Source of the DNA: Archangium violaceum
GTDB taxonomy: Bacteria > Myxococcota > Myxococcia > Myxococcales > Myxococcaceae
Reading direction: 5' to 3'
Assembly: GCF_016887565.1 (NCBI RefSeq)
Contig: NZ_CP069396.1
Location: 6,616,001 to 6,680,000 of the forward strand
DNA: 64,000 bases
Shown: one piece after another, positions 36,007-45,500 of the stretch
Layout of the letters: each line of letters begins with the position of its first letter
Numbering within the stretch: the first letter of the stretch is position 1
Program-made: the position numbers and the translations under genes
Notes under the pieces: generated by a model
The model's database searches: none
What the model saw: only the letters and a program-made list of their open reading frames with translations
What the model was told of the DNA's origin: nothing

Positions 36007-36072
36007 GCGATCCAGGATCGCGGGATTAATTCAATAATCCAGGAAAGGGGTTTCGACTCCTGGGGGAGAACC
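36007..36072 (+). promoter_or_regulatory. Leader of protease 1: palindrome and hairpin over the ribosome binding site
   Basis: A perfect palindrome GCGATC-CAG-GATCGC spans 36007-36021. Downstream, CCAGGA (36039-36044) pairs with TCCTGG (36058-36063). The right arm runs directly into the ribosome binding site GGGGGAG (36062-36068) before the ATG at 36073, so folding would mask it in part. The same leader, with compensating changes, precedes protease 2. Confidence 0.6.
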
Positions 36073-39000
36073 ATGCAGCGCCTGGTGACACTGCTCGCGG
36101 TAGCACTCGTGCTCGCTTCCTGTGAGCGCCCATCCAAAGACCGCACCGGCGAGGCAGAGACCTCACGCGAGACGGCCCGGGCGGCCCGGGATTTCGTCGC
36201 GGGCAGCCGGCTGCTGAAGGCCGACAAGGCCGTACCCGGCCGCTACATCGTCGTGCTCGACGAGAAGGCCGTGGTCCAGGCCCAGGTGGGGCCGCTGTCC
36301 ACCCAGCTCTCCGCGCTCCATGGGGCCTCCGTCAGGCACGTGTACTCCCGCGCCCTCCGGGGCTTCGCCGTGACCATGACGGAGGCCGCCGCGCTGAAGC
36401 TGAGCAACGACCCGCGCGTGCGCTACGTGGAGGAGGACAGCGAGGTCCACCTCTCGGGCACGCAGTCCAACGCGCCCTGGGGACTCGACCGCATCGATCA
36501 GCGGGAACGGCCGCTGGACGGCACGTATCACTACGAGCAGACCGGCAGCGGGGTGCACGCCTACGTCATCGACTCGGGCATCCGCTTCTCCCACTCCGAG
36601 TTCGGTGGGCGCGCCGTCCCTGGCTTCACCGCCATTCAGGACGGCAACGGCACCAACGACTGCCACGGCCACGGCACGCACATGGCGGGCATCATCGGCG
36701 GAGCGACGTATGGGGTGGCCAAGGGCGTCACCCTGCACTCCGTGCGGGTGATGGGCTGCGAGGGATCGGGCTACGTGTCCGGGTTGATCGCCGGCATCGA
36801 CTGGGTCACCGCCAACCACATCAAGCCGGCGGTGGCCAACATCAGCCTGGCCACCAGCTCGAGTACGGTGCTGGACGAGGCGGTCATCCGCTCCATCAAC
36901 GCCGGAGTCACCTATGTGGTCGCGTCGGGCAACAATCAATCCACCGCGTGCCACCGCTCTCCCGGCCGGGTTCCCGCCGCGCTGACGGTCGGGTCGTCCG
37001 ACTCCGGTGACGGCCGGTACATCTTCTCCAACTTCGACGAGTGCGTGGACCTCCATGCGCCGGGCGTAGACATCCCCTCGGCCTGGAGCACCAACGACAC
37101 CAGCACGGATACGCTCACTGGCACGTCGGTGGCGGCCGCGCACGTGGCGGGTGCGGCGGCCCTCTACCTGGAAGGCCATGCCCTGGCCACCCCCGGGGAA
37201 GTCTCCACCGAGCTCACCAGCCGCGCGATGCCCGTGATGATCTACACCACGGGTTATTTCCTGAACCAACTCCTGTACGCCGGTGGCAACGGGCCGGATC
37301 AGACCGCGCCCCAAGTGCTCCTCACCGCGCCCGTCACAGGTGCGACGGTGAGCGGCACGGTGCCCCTGTCCGCCACCGTCACGGATGAGTCGGACATCGC
37401 CAGGGTCGACTTCTTCCAGGGTGACAGCCTGATCGGCTCGGATGACACGGCGCCCTACGAGCTGGCGTGGAACAGCCTCACCACCCTCAACGGCCCGGTG
37501 GTGCTCACGGCCCGGGCCCATGACGCCCACTACAATCCGGGCGTGAGCCCCCCGGTCGAGGTGACGCTCGCCAACGCCGGGCAGGCCGCGTTCGACCCCG
37601 CGTGGGGCACGCCCGTCTGCGCGGACGTGGGCGGCAGGTGTGACTCGGGGCGGCTCCTGGAGGGGAGGGGGATCGCTGGCCCCGAACCCCACCAGCCCAA
37701 CACCCTGGGAGGACTCTGCCCGGACGGGCAGGGCGGCACGTACCTCACGGACCCCTCGGTGGAGCGGCTCCTCGTCTTCCCGAGCGATGGCACCACGTTC
37801 CAGGTGGGCAAGGAGGTGACGATCCAGGCCACGGTCTACGCGGAGATGAGCCCCTACATGGGGTACGAGCATCTGGATCTCCTCGCCGCGGCCGACGCGA
37901 GCAACCCCGTCTGGATCCCCATCGCGACCCTGTGGCCGAACAAGAAAGGCCTCCAGGTCCTCACGGCCAGGTACCTGCTTCCGGAGGGTGGAATGCAGGT
38001 CCTCCGGGGCGTGCTCCTCAGCAGCGGCAACCCTCCCGCCGCCTGCCCCCAGCAGAGCTGGCGAATCGACCATGACGACCTGGTCTTCGCGGTGGACCAG
38101 GTGCCGGACTCCACGCCGCCTGGCGTGGCCATCACCTCCCCGGTGGAGGGCTCCACGGTGGCCAACTCCGTCACCGTCCAGATGGAGGCGAGCGACGACT
38201 TCGGCGTGCAGCGCGTGGAGCTGTACAACGGCTCGACCCTGCTCACGACGGACACCCAGGCTCCCTATGTGTGGACCTGGTCGACCCGGACGCTGCCCAA
38301 CGGGCCCTACACCCTCACCGCGCGCGCCTACGACGTGGCCGGCCACGTCTCGTCGAGCAGCACGGTGAACGTGACGGTGGACAACGACTTCACCCCACCG
38401 TCCGAGCCCGTCATCACCGCGCCCGCCGCCGGGTCCACCGTGAGCGGCACCGTCTCCATCGAGGTGGCCGCCAGCGACGATCGGCAGGTGACGCGGGTGG
38501 AGTTCTTCGTGGATGGCGCGCTCGTCGGGACCGACACGACGGAGCCGTTCACCCTGGCCTGGGACTCGGTGAGCGTGTCCAACAGCAGCCACACGCTGAG
38601 CGTCAAATCGTATGACGGTGCGGGCCAGTCGGCGGAGAGCGCCCCCATCACGGTCGAGGCGAACAACGCGGGTAACGCGCGCTACGATCCGGTCTTGAAG
38701 GCGCCCCGGTGTGACACCGTGACGGAACGCTGCGACACCCGGTCCCTGGTCCGGGGACGGGGCGGCGAGCAGAACGCGCCCAACACCCTGGATGGGTGTC
38801 CCGACGGCACGCGCACCGGCCTCGCCGAGTCCATCGCCCGGGTCCGCGTGAGCCGGGAAGATGGCACGGCCCTGACCGCTGGGAAGCGGGCCCGGATCGA
38901 CGTCGACGTGGTGACCGACAACCGCGACTCCGTGCCCGTCGACAGGCTGGAGCTGTACTTCGCGGCGGATGCGACCCAGCCCTCGTGGACCCATATCGCC

Positions 39001-42000
39001 ACCCTCCAGCCCCTGAAGGCGGGCTCGCAGACGCTGTCGGCGGAGTACATCCTCCCCGCTGGCGGCCTGCAGGCGGTGCGCGCGGCCTTCGGTGTGGGCG
39101 GCGGCGACGGGCTCTGCGCTTCGAGTACGCCCGCGGACTCGTGGAGGGATCGCGACGACCTGGTCTTCCCGGTCGCCCAGGTGACGGACTCCGTCCCCCC
39201 GCAGGTGGCGCTCACTTCGCCCGCCCCTGGAGCGACGCTGACCGGAACCGTCACGCTGTCGGCCACGGCGAGCGACGACTTCGGCGTGAGGTCCGTGGAC
39301 TTCCTCGACGGGGAGACCCTGATCGGAACGGATGGCGCGGAACCCTTCGGAGTGATGTGGAACACCCGGGGAGTCGCCAACGGCAATCACACACTGACGG
39401 CCCGGGCGCGCGACGTGGCCGGACACGTGGTGGCCTCACAGCCCGTGACGGTGACGACGGACAACGACTTCACGGCACCGGTGATCTCCCTCACCGCTCC
39501 CGTCACTGGCGTGCGAATGAAGATGGGTGAGATGGTGCGGCTCACCGTGAACGCCTCGGACAACCTGGGCGTCACCCGGGTCGAGTTCTACGACGGCCCC
39601 AATCTGCGCGACACCTCCGTCTCAGCGCCCTTCGACGGGTCTTGGAATACGGGGTATTGGGGCGCCTCCGCTGGCCAACACGTCCTGACCGCCAGGGCCT
39701 ATGACGCGGTCGGCAACGTGGGGACCTCGCAGCAGGTGGTGGTGACTCTCGTGCCCGAGCTCACTCCTCCTACCGTCGCGCTCACCGCGCCCCAGAGCGG
39801 TACGAGGCTCGTCGGGACCGTGACGCTCTCGGCGGATGCCTCCGATACGTCCGGGGTGTCCAGGGTCGAGTTCCTCGTGGACGGAACGCCGCTCGCGACC
39901 GACACCTCCTGGCCCTACAGCTACTCCTGGAACACCCAGACGGCCGTGAACGGCCGGCTCGTGCTGACCGCGCGCGCCACCGATATCCACGGCAACGTCG
40001 CCACCTCGGCCGGAGTGCCCGTGCTCATCGACTCCGTGGCCCCGACCGTGTCCGTCACCTCACCGGCCAGCGGGGCCTCCGTGACGGGGCTGACGTCCAT
40101 TCAGGTGGATGCCACGGACAACGTGGAGCTCTCCCGGGTCGACTTCTTCGTGGACGGTGCGCTGCTGGCGAGCGACACGACGGCTCCCTTCCGCGTGGAC
40201 TGGGACAGCGGCTTCTGGACGAACGGGAGCCACACCCTGTCCGCCAAGGCCTATGACGCGGCGAGCAACGAGGCCACGAGCACCGGTGTGGTGGTGACCA
40301 CGAGCCAGCCCGGCGGCGCCGTGTACGACTCCGTTCTGCGCGTGCCGAAGTGCGCCACGCTGACCAGCGTCTGTGACACCACGGGCCTCGTGAAGGGCCG
40401 GTACTCCCTGGAGACCAACGCACAGAACACGATCAACAGGACCTGTTACGACGGAGCGGCCTACTACTGGTACGGCGAGCTCGAGAAGATCAACCGGCTC
40501 GAGCTGTCCAGCGTCGATGGCGAGGTCTTCGCGCCGGGCCGGAGCGTCCGGATCAAGGTCCACGTCACCGTGCTCGACACCTCCACGGATGCGCTCGATC
40601 TGTTCTACACGAGCAATGCCAACAGCCCCTCGTGGACATACCTGACCACGCTGAGGCCGAGCGCCACCGGGGAGCAGGTGCTCTCGACGGAGTACGTCCT
40701 GCCCTCGGGCTATCTGCAGGCGGTGCGCGCCCAGTTCCGGCGCGGGGGTGATTCCAGCTCGGCGTGCATCCCCGGCGACTACAACGACCGGGATGACGTG
40801 GTCTTCGCGGTGGATGGGGACCCAACGGTGGCGATCACCGCTCCCGCCAGCAATGTGTACGCGCTGGGCGTGCTCTCGGTGACCGCGACGGCCGCCGACG
40901 ACCAGGCGGTGGCGAGGGTCGAGTTCTACGTGGACGGGACGCTGATCGGCACCGACACCAGCGCGCCCTACGAGACGAGCTGGAACCCCGCGGGCGTGGC
41001 GGACGGGGCCCACCTGCTCACCGCCAGGGCCTACGACAGCGGTGGCCGTGTCGGGACCTCGGCCGCGGTCGTGGTGAACGTCGACAACACCCCGCCGGAC
41101 GCGGCCCTCACTTCACCCGCGCCGGGGAGCTTCCTCAAGGGCACGGTCGTGCTCGAGGCCACCGCGAGTGACAACCTGGCGGTCTCCAAGGTCGAGTTCT
41201 ACTTGGATGGGTCACTGCTCGGCACCGACACCAGCGCGCCCTACACGCTGAGCTGGTACTCGCTGTACGCGACGGATGGCGCCCACACCTTCACGGTGAA
41301 GGCCTTCGATGGCGCTGGCAACGTCCGCACCTCGGGTGGGGTAGGGGTGACCGTCGACAACAACGCGCCGACGACATCCATCAGCGCTCCAGCGGCGAAT
41401 GCCCTGGTCGGAGGAACGGTCCAGGTCAGTGCCACCGCCAGCGATACCAATGGGGTGGCGAAGGTCGAGCTCTACGTGGACGGGACGCTGATCGGCACCG
41501 ACACCAGCGCGCCCTACGCCGTGAGCTGGAACAGCACCCCCGTGGTGGACGGAGCCCACACGCTCACCTCGAAGGCCTACGATACTGCGGGCAACGTCCG
41601 CACCTCGAGCGGGCGCGTGGTGAACACCGACAACACCCCGCCGGACGCGGCCCTCACTTCACCCGCGCAGGGGATGCTCCTCCGAAACCCCGTCGCGCTC
41701 GAGGCCACCGCCAGCGACAACAAGGCCGTCTCCAGGGTCGAGTTCTACGATGGGACGACGCTGCTCGGCACGTCCTACGCCGCGCCCTATGCGATGAGCG
41801 CGTACCTGGCGGACGGTGCCCATACGCTCACGGTGAAAGCCTTCGACGGCCTCGGCAACGTCCGCACCTCGGGCGGGGTAGGGGTGACCGTCGACAACAC
41901 CGCGCCGACGACGGCGCTCAGCGCTCCAGCACAGAACGCCCTGGTCCGGGGAACCGTCCAGGTCAGCGCCACCGCCAGCGACGCCGTAGGGGTGGCGCGG

Positions 42001-42453
42001 GTCGAGTTCTACGCGGGGGAGACCCTGCTCGGCACGGCCACCACGGCGCCGTACGCGGTGAGTTGGAACACGACGACCGGGACCAATGGCACCATCACGC
42101 TCACCACACGCGCCTACGACGCGGTGGGCAACGTCGCCGTGTCCGCCGGCCGCACCGTCACGGTGGACAACACCGCGCCTACCGTGGCCATCACCTCGCC
42201 GGCCAATGGGGCCACGCTCTCGTCGCTGTCACTGAGCACCACGATTCAAGCCAGTGCCAGTGACAACGTGGGTGTCACCCAGGTGGTGTTCTACGACGGC
42301 GCCACCGTCATGGGCACGGACACCACGGCGCCCTACAGCGTGAGCTGGAACCTGCTGAGCGCCTCGAAGGGGACGCACACGTTGACGGCCAGGGCCCATG
42401 ACGCGGCGGGCAACGTGACGATCTCGGCCCCCATCTCCGTGAAGGTGAACTGA
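36073..42453 (+). CDS. Giant lipoprotein subtilase (S8, proteinase K-like) with 13 Ig-like repeats
   Basis: 2126 residues. Lipobox LASC with Cys17. Inhibitor I9 propeptide about residues 50-125 (PGRYIVVLDEKA to VRYVEEDSEV). Peptidase S8 domain about 135-405 with the triad Asp167 (VIDSGIR), His200 (GHGTHMAG) and Ser352 (GTSVAAAHVAG). The rest is 13 Ig-like repeats of about 90 residues (Big_9/Big_7 style, ending in TARAYDxAGNV), broken by three copies of a ~170-residue Cys-containing module (from about residues 500, 870 and 1415) ending in DRDDLVF-like motifs. Proposed role: surface-anchored or shed protease for predation, with adhesive Ig stalk. A tandem paralogue follows. Confidence 0.92.
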   Translation: MQRLVTLLAVALVLASCERPSKDRTGEAETSRETARAARDFVAGSRLLKADKAVPGRYIVVLDEKAVVQAQVGPLSTQLSALHGASVRHVYSRALRGFAVTMTEAAALKLSNDPRVRYVEEDSEVHLSGTQSNAPWGLDRIDQRERPLDGTYHYEQTGSGVHAYVIDSGIRFSHSEFGGRAVPGFTAIQDGNGTNDCHGHGTHMAGIIGGATYGVAKGVTLHSVRVMGCEGSGYVSGLIAGIDWVTANHIKPAVANISLATSSSTVLDEAVIRSINAGVTYVVASGNNQSTACHRSPGRVPAALTVGSSDSGDGRYIFSNFDECVDLHAPGVDIPSAWSTNDTSTDTLTGTSVAAAHVAGAAALYLEGHALATPGEVSTELTSRAMPVMIYTTGYFLNQLLYAGGNGPDQTAPQVLLTAPVTGATVSGTVPLSATVTDESDIARVDFFQGDSLIGSDDTAPYELAWNSLTTLNGPVVLTARAHDAHYNPGVSPPVEVTLANAGQAAFDPAWGTPVCADVGGRCDSGRLLEGRGIAGPEPHQPNTLGGLCPDGQGGTYLTDPSVERLLVFPSDGTTFQVGKEVTIQATVYAEMSPYMGYEHLDLLAAADASNPVWIPIATLWPNKKGLQVLTARYLLPEGGMQVLRGVLLSSGNPPAACPQQSWRIDHDDLVFAVDQVPDSTPPGVAITSPVEGSTVANSVTVQMEASDDFGVQRVELYNGSTLLTTDTQAPYVWTWSTRTLPNGPYTLTARAYDVAGHVSSSSTVNVTVDNDFTPPSEPVITAPAAGSTVSGTVSIEVAASDDRQVTRVEFFVDGALVGTDTTEPFTLAWDSVSVSNSSHTLSVKSYDGAGQSAESAPITVEANNAGNARYDPVLKAPRCDTVTERCDTRSLVRGRGGEQNAPNTLDGCPDGTRTGLAESIARVRVSREDGTALTAGKRARIDVDVVTDNRDSVPVDRLELYFAADATQPSWTHIATLQPLKAGSQTLSAEYILPAGGLQAVRAAFGVGGGDGLCASSTPADSWRDRDDLVFPVAQVTDSVPPQVALTSPAPGATLTGTVTLSATASDDFGVRSVDFLDGETLIGTDGAEPFGVMWNTRGVANGNHTLTARARDVAGHVVASQPVTVTTDNDFTAPVISLTAPVTGVRMKMGEMVRLTVNASDNLGVTRVEFYDGPNLRDTSVSAPFDGSWNTGYWGASAGQHVLTARAYDAVGNVGTSQQVVVTLVPELTPPTVALTAPQSGTRLVGTVTLSADASDTSGVSRVEFLVDGTPLATDTSWPYSYSWNTQTAVNGRLVLTARATDIHGNVATSAGVPVLIDSVAPTVSVTSPASGASVTGLTSIQVDATDNVELSRVDFFVDGALLASDTTAPFRVDWDSGFWTNGSHTLSAKAYDAASNEATSTGVVVTTSQPGGAVYDSVLRVPKCATLTSVCDTTGLVKGRYSLETNAQNTINRTCYDGAAYYWYGELEKINRLELSSVDGEVFAPGRSVRIKVHVTVLDTSTDALDLFYTSNANSPSWTYLTTLRPSATGEQVLSTEYVLPSGYLQAVRAQFRRGGDSSSACIPGDYNDRDDVVFAVDGDPTVAITAPASNVYALGVLSVTATAADDQAVARVEFYVDGTLIGTDTSAPYETSWNPAGVADGAHLLTARAYDSGGRVGTSAAVVVNVDNTPPDAALTSPAPGSFLKGTVVLEATASDNLAVSKVEFYLDGSLLGTDTSAPYTLSWYSLYATDGAHTFTVKAFDGAGNVRTSGGVGVTVDNNAPTTSISAPAANALVGGTVQVSATASDTNGVAKVELYVDGTLIGTDTSAPYAVSWNSTPVVDGAHTLTSKAYDTAGNVRTSSGRVVNTDNTPPDAALTSPAQGMLLRNPVALEATASDNKAVSRVEFYDGTTLLGTSYAAPYAMSAYLADGAHTLTVKAFDGLGNVRTSGGVGVTVDNTAPTTALSAPAQNALVRGTVQVSATASDAVGVARVEFYAGETLLGTATTAPYAVSWNTTTGTNGTITLTTRAYDAVGNVAVSAGRTVTVDNTAPTVAITSPANGATLSSLSLSTTIQASASDNVGVTQVVFYDGATVMGTDTTAPYSVSWNLLSASKGTHTLTARAHDAAGNVTISAPISVKVN

Positions 42454-42511
42454 CCCCCCGGCATGGTTTTCCGCACTGGGAGTGATCCAATTTCCCTGGA
42501 TTTGTTCAATA

Positions 42512-42547
42512 CCCCAGGAAAGAGGTTTCGATCCCTGGGGGAGAACC
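42512..42547 (+). promoter_or_regulatory. Leader of protease 2: hairpin over the ribosome binding site
   Basis: CCCCAGG (42512-42518) pairs with CCTGGGG (42534-42540), a 7-bp stem with a 15-base loop. The right arm overlaps the GGGGGAG ribosome binding site before the ATG at 42548. Compared with the first copy the stem has shifted outward by one pair (T.G to C-G) while an inner A-T pair is lost, so pairing is kept although the bases differ. Confidence 0.6.
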
Positions 42548-45500
42548 ATGCAGCGCCTGGTGACACTGCTCGCGGCGGCACTCGTGCTCGCGTCCTGTGA
42601 GCCCACATCCAAAGACCGCACGAACGAGGCCGAGACCTCGAGCAAGACGGAGACAGCCCGGACAGCCCGGGCCTTCGTCGCGGGCAGCCGGCTGCTGAAG
42701 ACCGACAAGGCCGTGCCCGGCCGCTACATCGTCGTGCTCGACGAGAAAGCCGGGGCCCAGGCCCAGGTGGTGGGGCAGGTGGCCCACCAGCTCTCCGTGC
42801 TCCACGGGGCCTCCGTCAAGCACGTGTACTCCCGAGCCCTCCAGGGCTTCGCCGTGACCATGACGGAGGCCGCCGCGCTGAAGCTGAGCAACGACCCTCG
42901 CGTGCGCTACGTGGAGGAGGACTCCCGGGTCACCCCCATGGGGACACAATCCAATGCCCCCTGGGGACTCGACCGTATCGACCAGCGGGAACGGCCGCTG
43001 GACGGCACGTACCAGTACGAGCAGACCGGCAGCGGGGTGCACGCCTACGTCATCGACTCGGGCATCCGCTTCTCCCACTCCGAGTTCGGTGGGCGCGCCG
43101 TCCCTGGCTTCACCGCCTACAATGACGGTAACGGCTCGAACGACTGCCACGGCCACGGCACGCACGTGGCGGGCATCATCGGCGGGGCGACGTACGGCGT
43201 GGCCAAGGGGGTGACCCTGCACTCCGTACGGGTGATGGACTGCACCAACGCGGGCTATGTGTCCGATCTGATCGCCGGCATCGACTGGGTCACCGCCAAC
43301 CACATCAAGCCGGCGGTGGCCAACATCAGCCTGGCCACCTCCACGACGACGTCGCTGGACGACGCGGTCACCCGCTCCATCAACGCCGGAGTCACCTATG
43401 CGGTCTCGGCCGGCAAGACGGGCTCGCTGAACTCGTGCCTCATGTCCCCTGGCCGGGTTCCCGCCGCGCTGACGGTCGGGGCGAGCACCTCCAGCGACTC
43501 CGTGGCCTCCATCTCCAACTCCGGCGACTGCGTGGACCTCTACGCGCCGGGCACCGGCATCCCCTCGGCCTGGATCACCAACGACACCAGCACGAACACG
43601 CTCGATGGCACCTCGATGGCGGCCGCGCACGTGGCGGGTGTGGCGGCGCTCTACCTGGAAGCCCACCCCCAGGCCTCGCCCGCGGAAGTCTCCACCGAGC
43701 TCACCACTCGCGCCACGCCCGATGTGATGTACCCGGGCATCTCCGATCCCTCGTACCGGCTCCTGTACGCCCGCGGCAACGGGGCGGACCAGACTCCGCC
43801 TCAAGTCCTCCTCACGGCGCCCACCGCCGGTGCGACGGTGAGTGGCACGGTGCCCCTGTCCGCCACCGCCACGGATGAATCGGGCATCGCCAGGGTCGAG
43901 TTCTTCCTCGGCGACAAACGGATCGGCTCGGACGATACGGCGCCCTATGAGCTGGCGTGGAACAGCCTCACCACCCTCAACGGACCGGTGGTGCTCTCCG
44001 CCCGGGCCTATGACATCCACTACAACCAGGGAGTGAGCACCCCGGTCGGAGTGACGCTCGCCAACGCCGGGGAGGCGATGTTCGAGCCCGCGACGGGAAC
44101 GCCCGTCTGTACGCTGGTGGGGGGCAGGTGCGACTCGGGACGGCTCCTGGAGGGTCGAGGGCTCTCCGGTCCCGAGCTCCACCAGCCCAACACCCTGGGC
44201 GGCCTCTGCGCGGACGGGCAGGGTGGCACGTACCTCGAGAGCCCTTCGCTGGAGCGGCTCCTCGTCTTCCCGAGCGATGGCTCCACCTTCCAGCAAGGCA
44301 GGGAGGTGACGATCCAGGCCACGATCCATGTGAAGCAGAGTCCCTATTACGCGACCTACGAGCACCTGGAGCTCCTCGCCGCGGCCGACGCGAGCAATCC
44401 CGTCTGGACCCATATCGCGACCCTGTGGCCGATCAAGCAAGGCCTCCAGGTCCTCACGGCCAGGTACCTGCTTCCCCTGGGCGGGATGCAGGTCATCCGG
44501 GGTGTGCTCACCGAGGATCTCAGCTCTTCCACCAAGACCTGCGTCCAGGGTCGCTGGAGCACCGATCATGACGACCTCGTGTTCGCGGTGGGCCAGGATC
44601 CGGACCCCGCGCCGCCCATCGTGGCCATCACCTCTCCAGGGGAGGGCGCCACGGTGAACAGCGTCGTCACCATCCAGATGGAGGCGAGCGACGACTTCGC
44701 CGTGCAGCGCGTGGAGCTTTACGCGGGCTCGAACCTGCTCACGACGGACACCCAGGCCCCCTACACCTGGAGCTGGGCGACCCGGCCGCTGCCCAACGGG
44801 CCCTACACCCTCACCGCGCGCGCCTACGACGTGGCCGGCAACGTCTCGGTGAGCACCGTGAACGTGGTCGTGGACAACGACTTCACCCCTCCGTCCACGC
44901 CCGTCATCACCGCGCCCGCCGCGGGGGCCACCGTGAGCGGCATCGTTCCCATCGAGGTGGCCGCCAGCGATGACCGGCAGGTGACGCGGGTGGAGTTCTT
45001 CGTGGACGGCGCGCTCGTGGGGACCGACACGACGGCTCCGTTCGTGCTCGCCTGGGACTCGGTGAGCGTGTCCAACAGCGGCCACACGTTGAGCGTCAAG
45101 TCGTATGACGGAGCGGGCCAGTCGGCCGTGAGCGCGCCCATCACGGTCGAGGCGAGCAACGCGGGCAACGCGCGCTACGACCCTGTCTTGACGGCGCCTC
45201 TGTGTGAGACCGTGACGGATCGCTGCGACACCCGCGGGCTGGTCCGGGGACGAGGGTACTACTACGGTCCCGAGCTCAACGCGCCCAACACCCTGGACGA
45301 GTGTATCGATGGCGCGCGCACCGAATCGCAAGCCGAGTCCGTCTCGCGGATCCGGGTGAGCCGGGCGGATGGGACGGCCCTGGCCGCCGGAAAGCGGGTG
45401 CGGCTCGAGGTCGACGTGGTGGTCGATAACCCCCTGTCCCTGTCCTATGACCGGTTGGATCTGTACACCGCGACGGATGCGACCCATCCCTCGTGGACCT

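Noticed and set aside
36163-39426. 1087-codon open frame on the minus strand across the first protease
   Set aside because: Same cause: mirror of the S8 and Ig coding sequence; low-complexity Gly/Arg/His translation.
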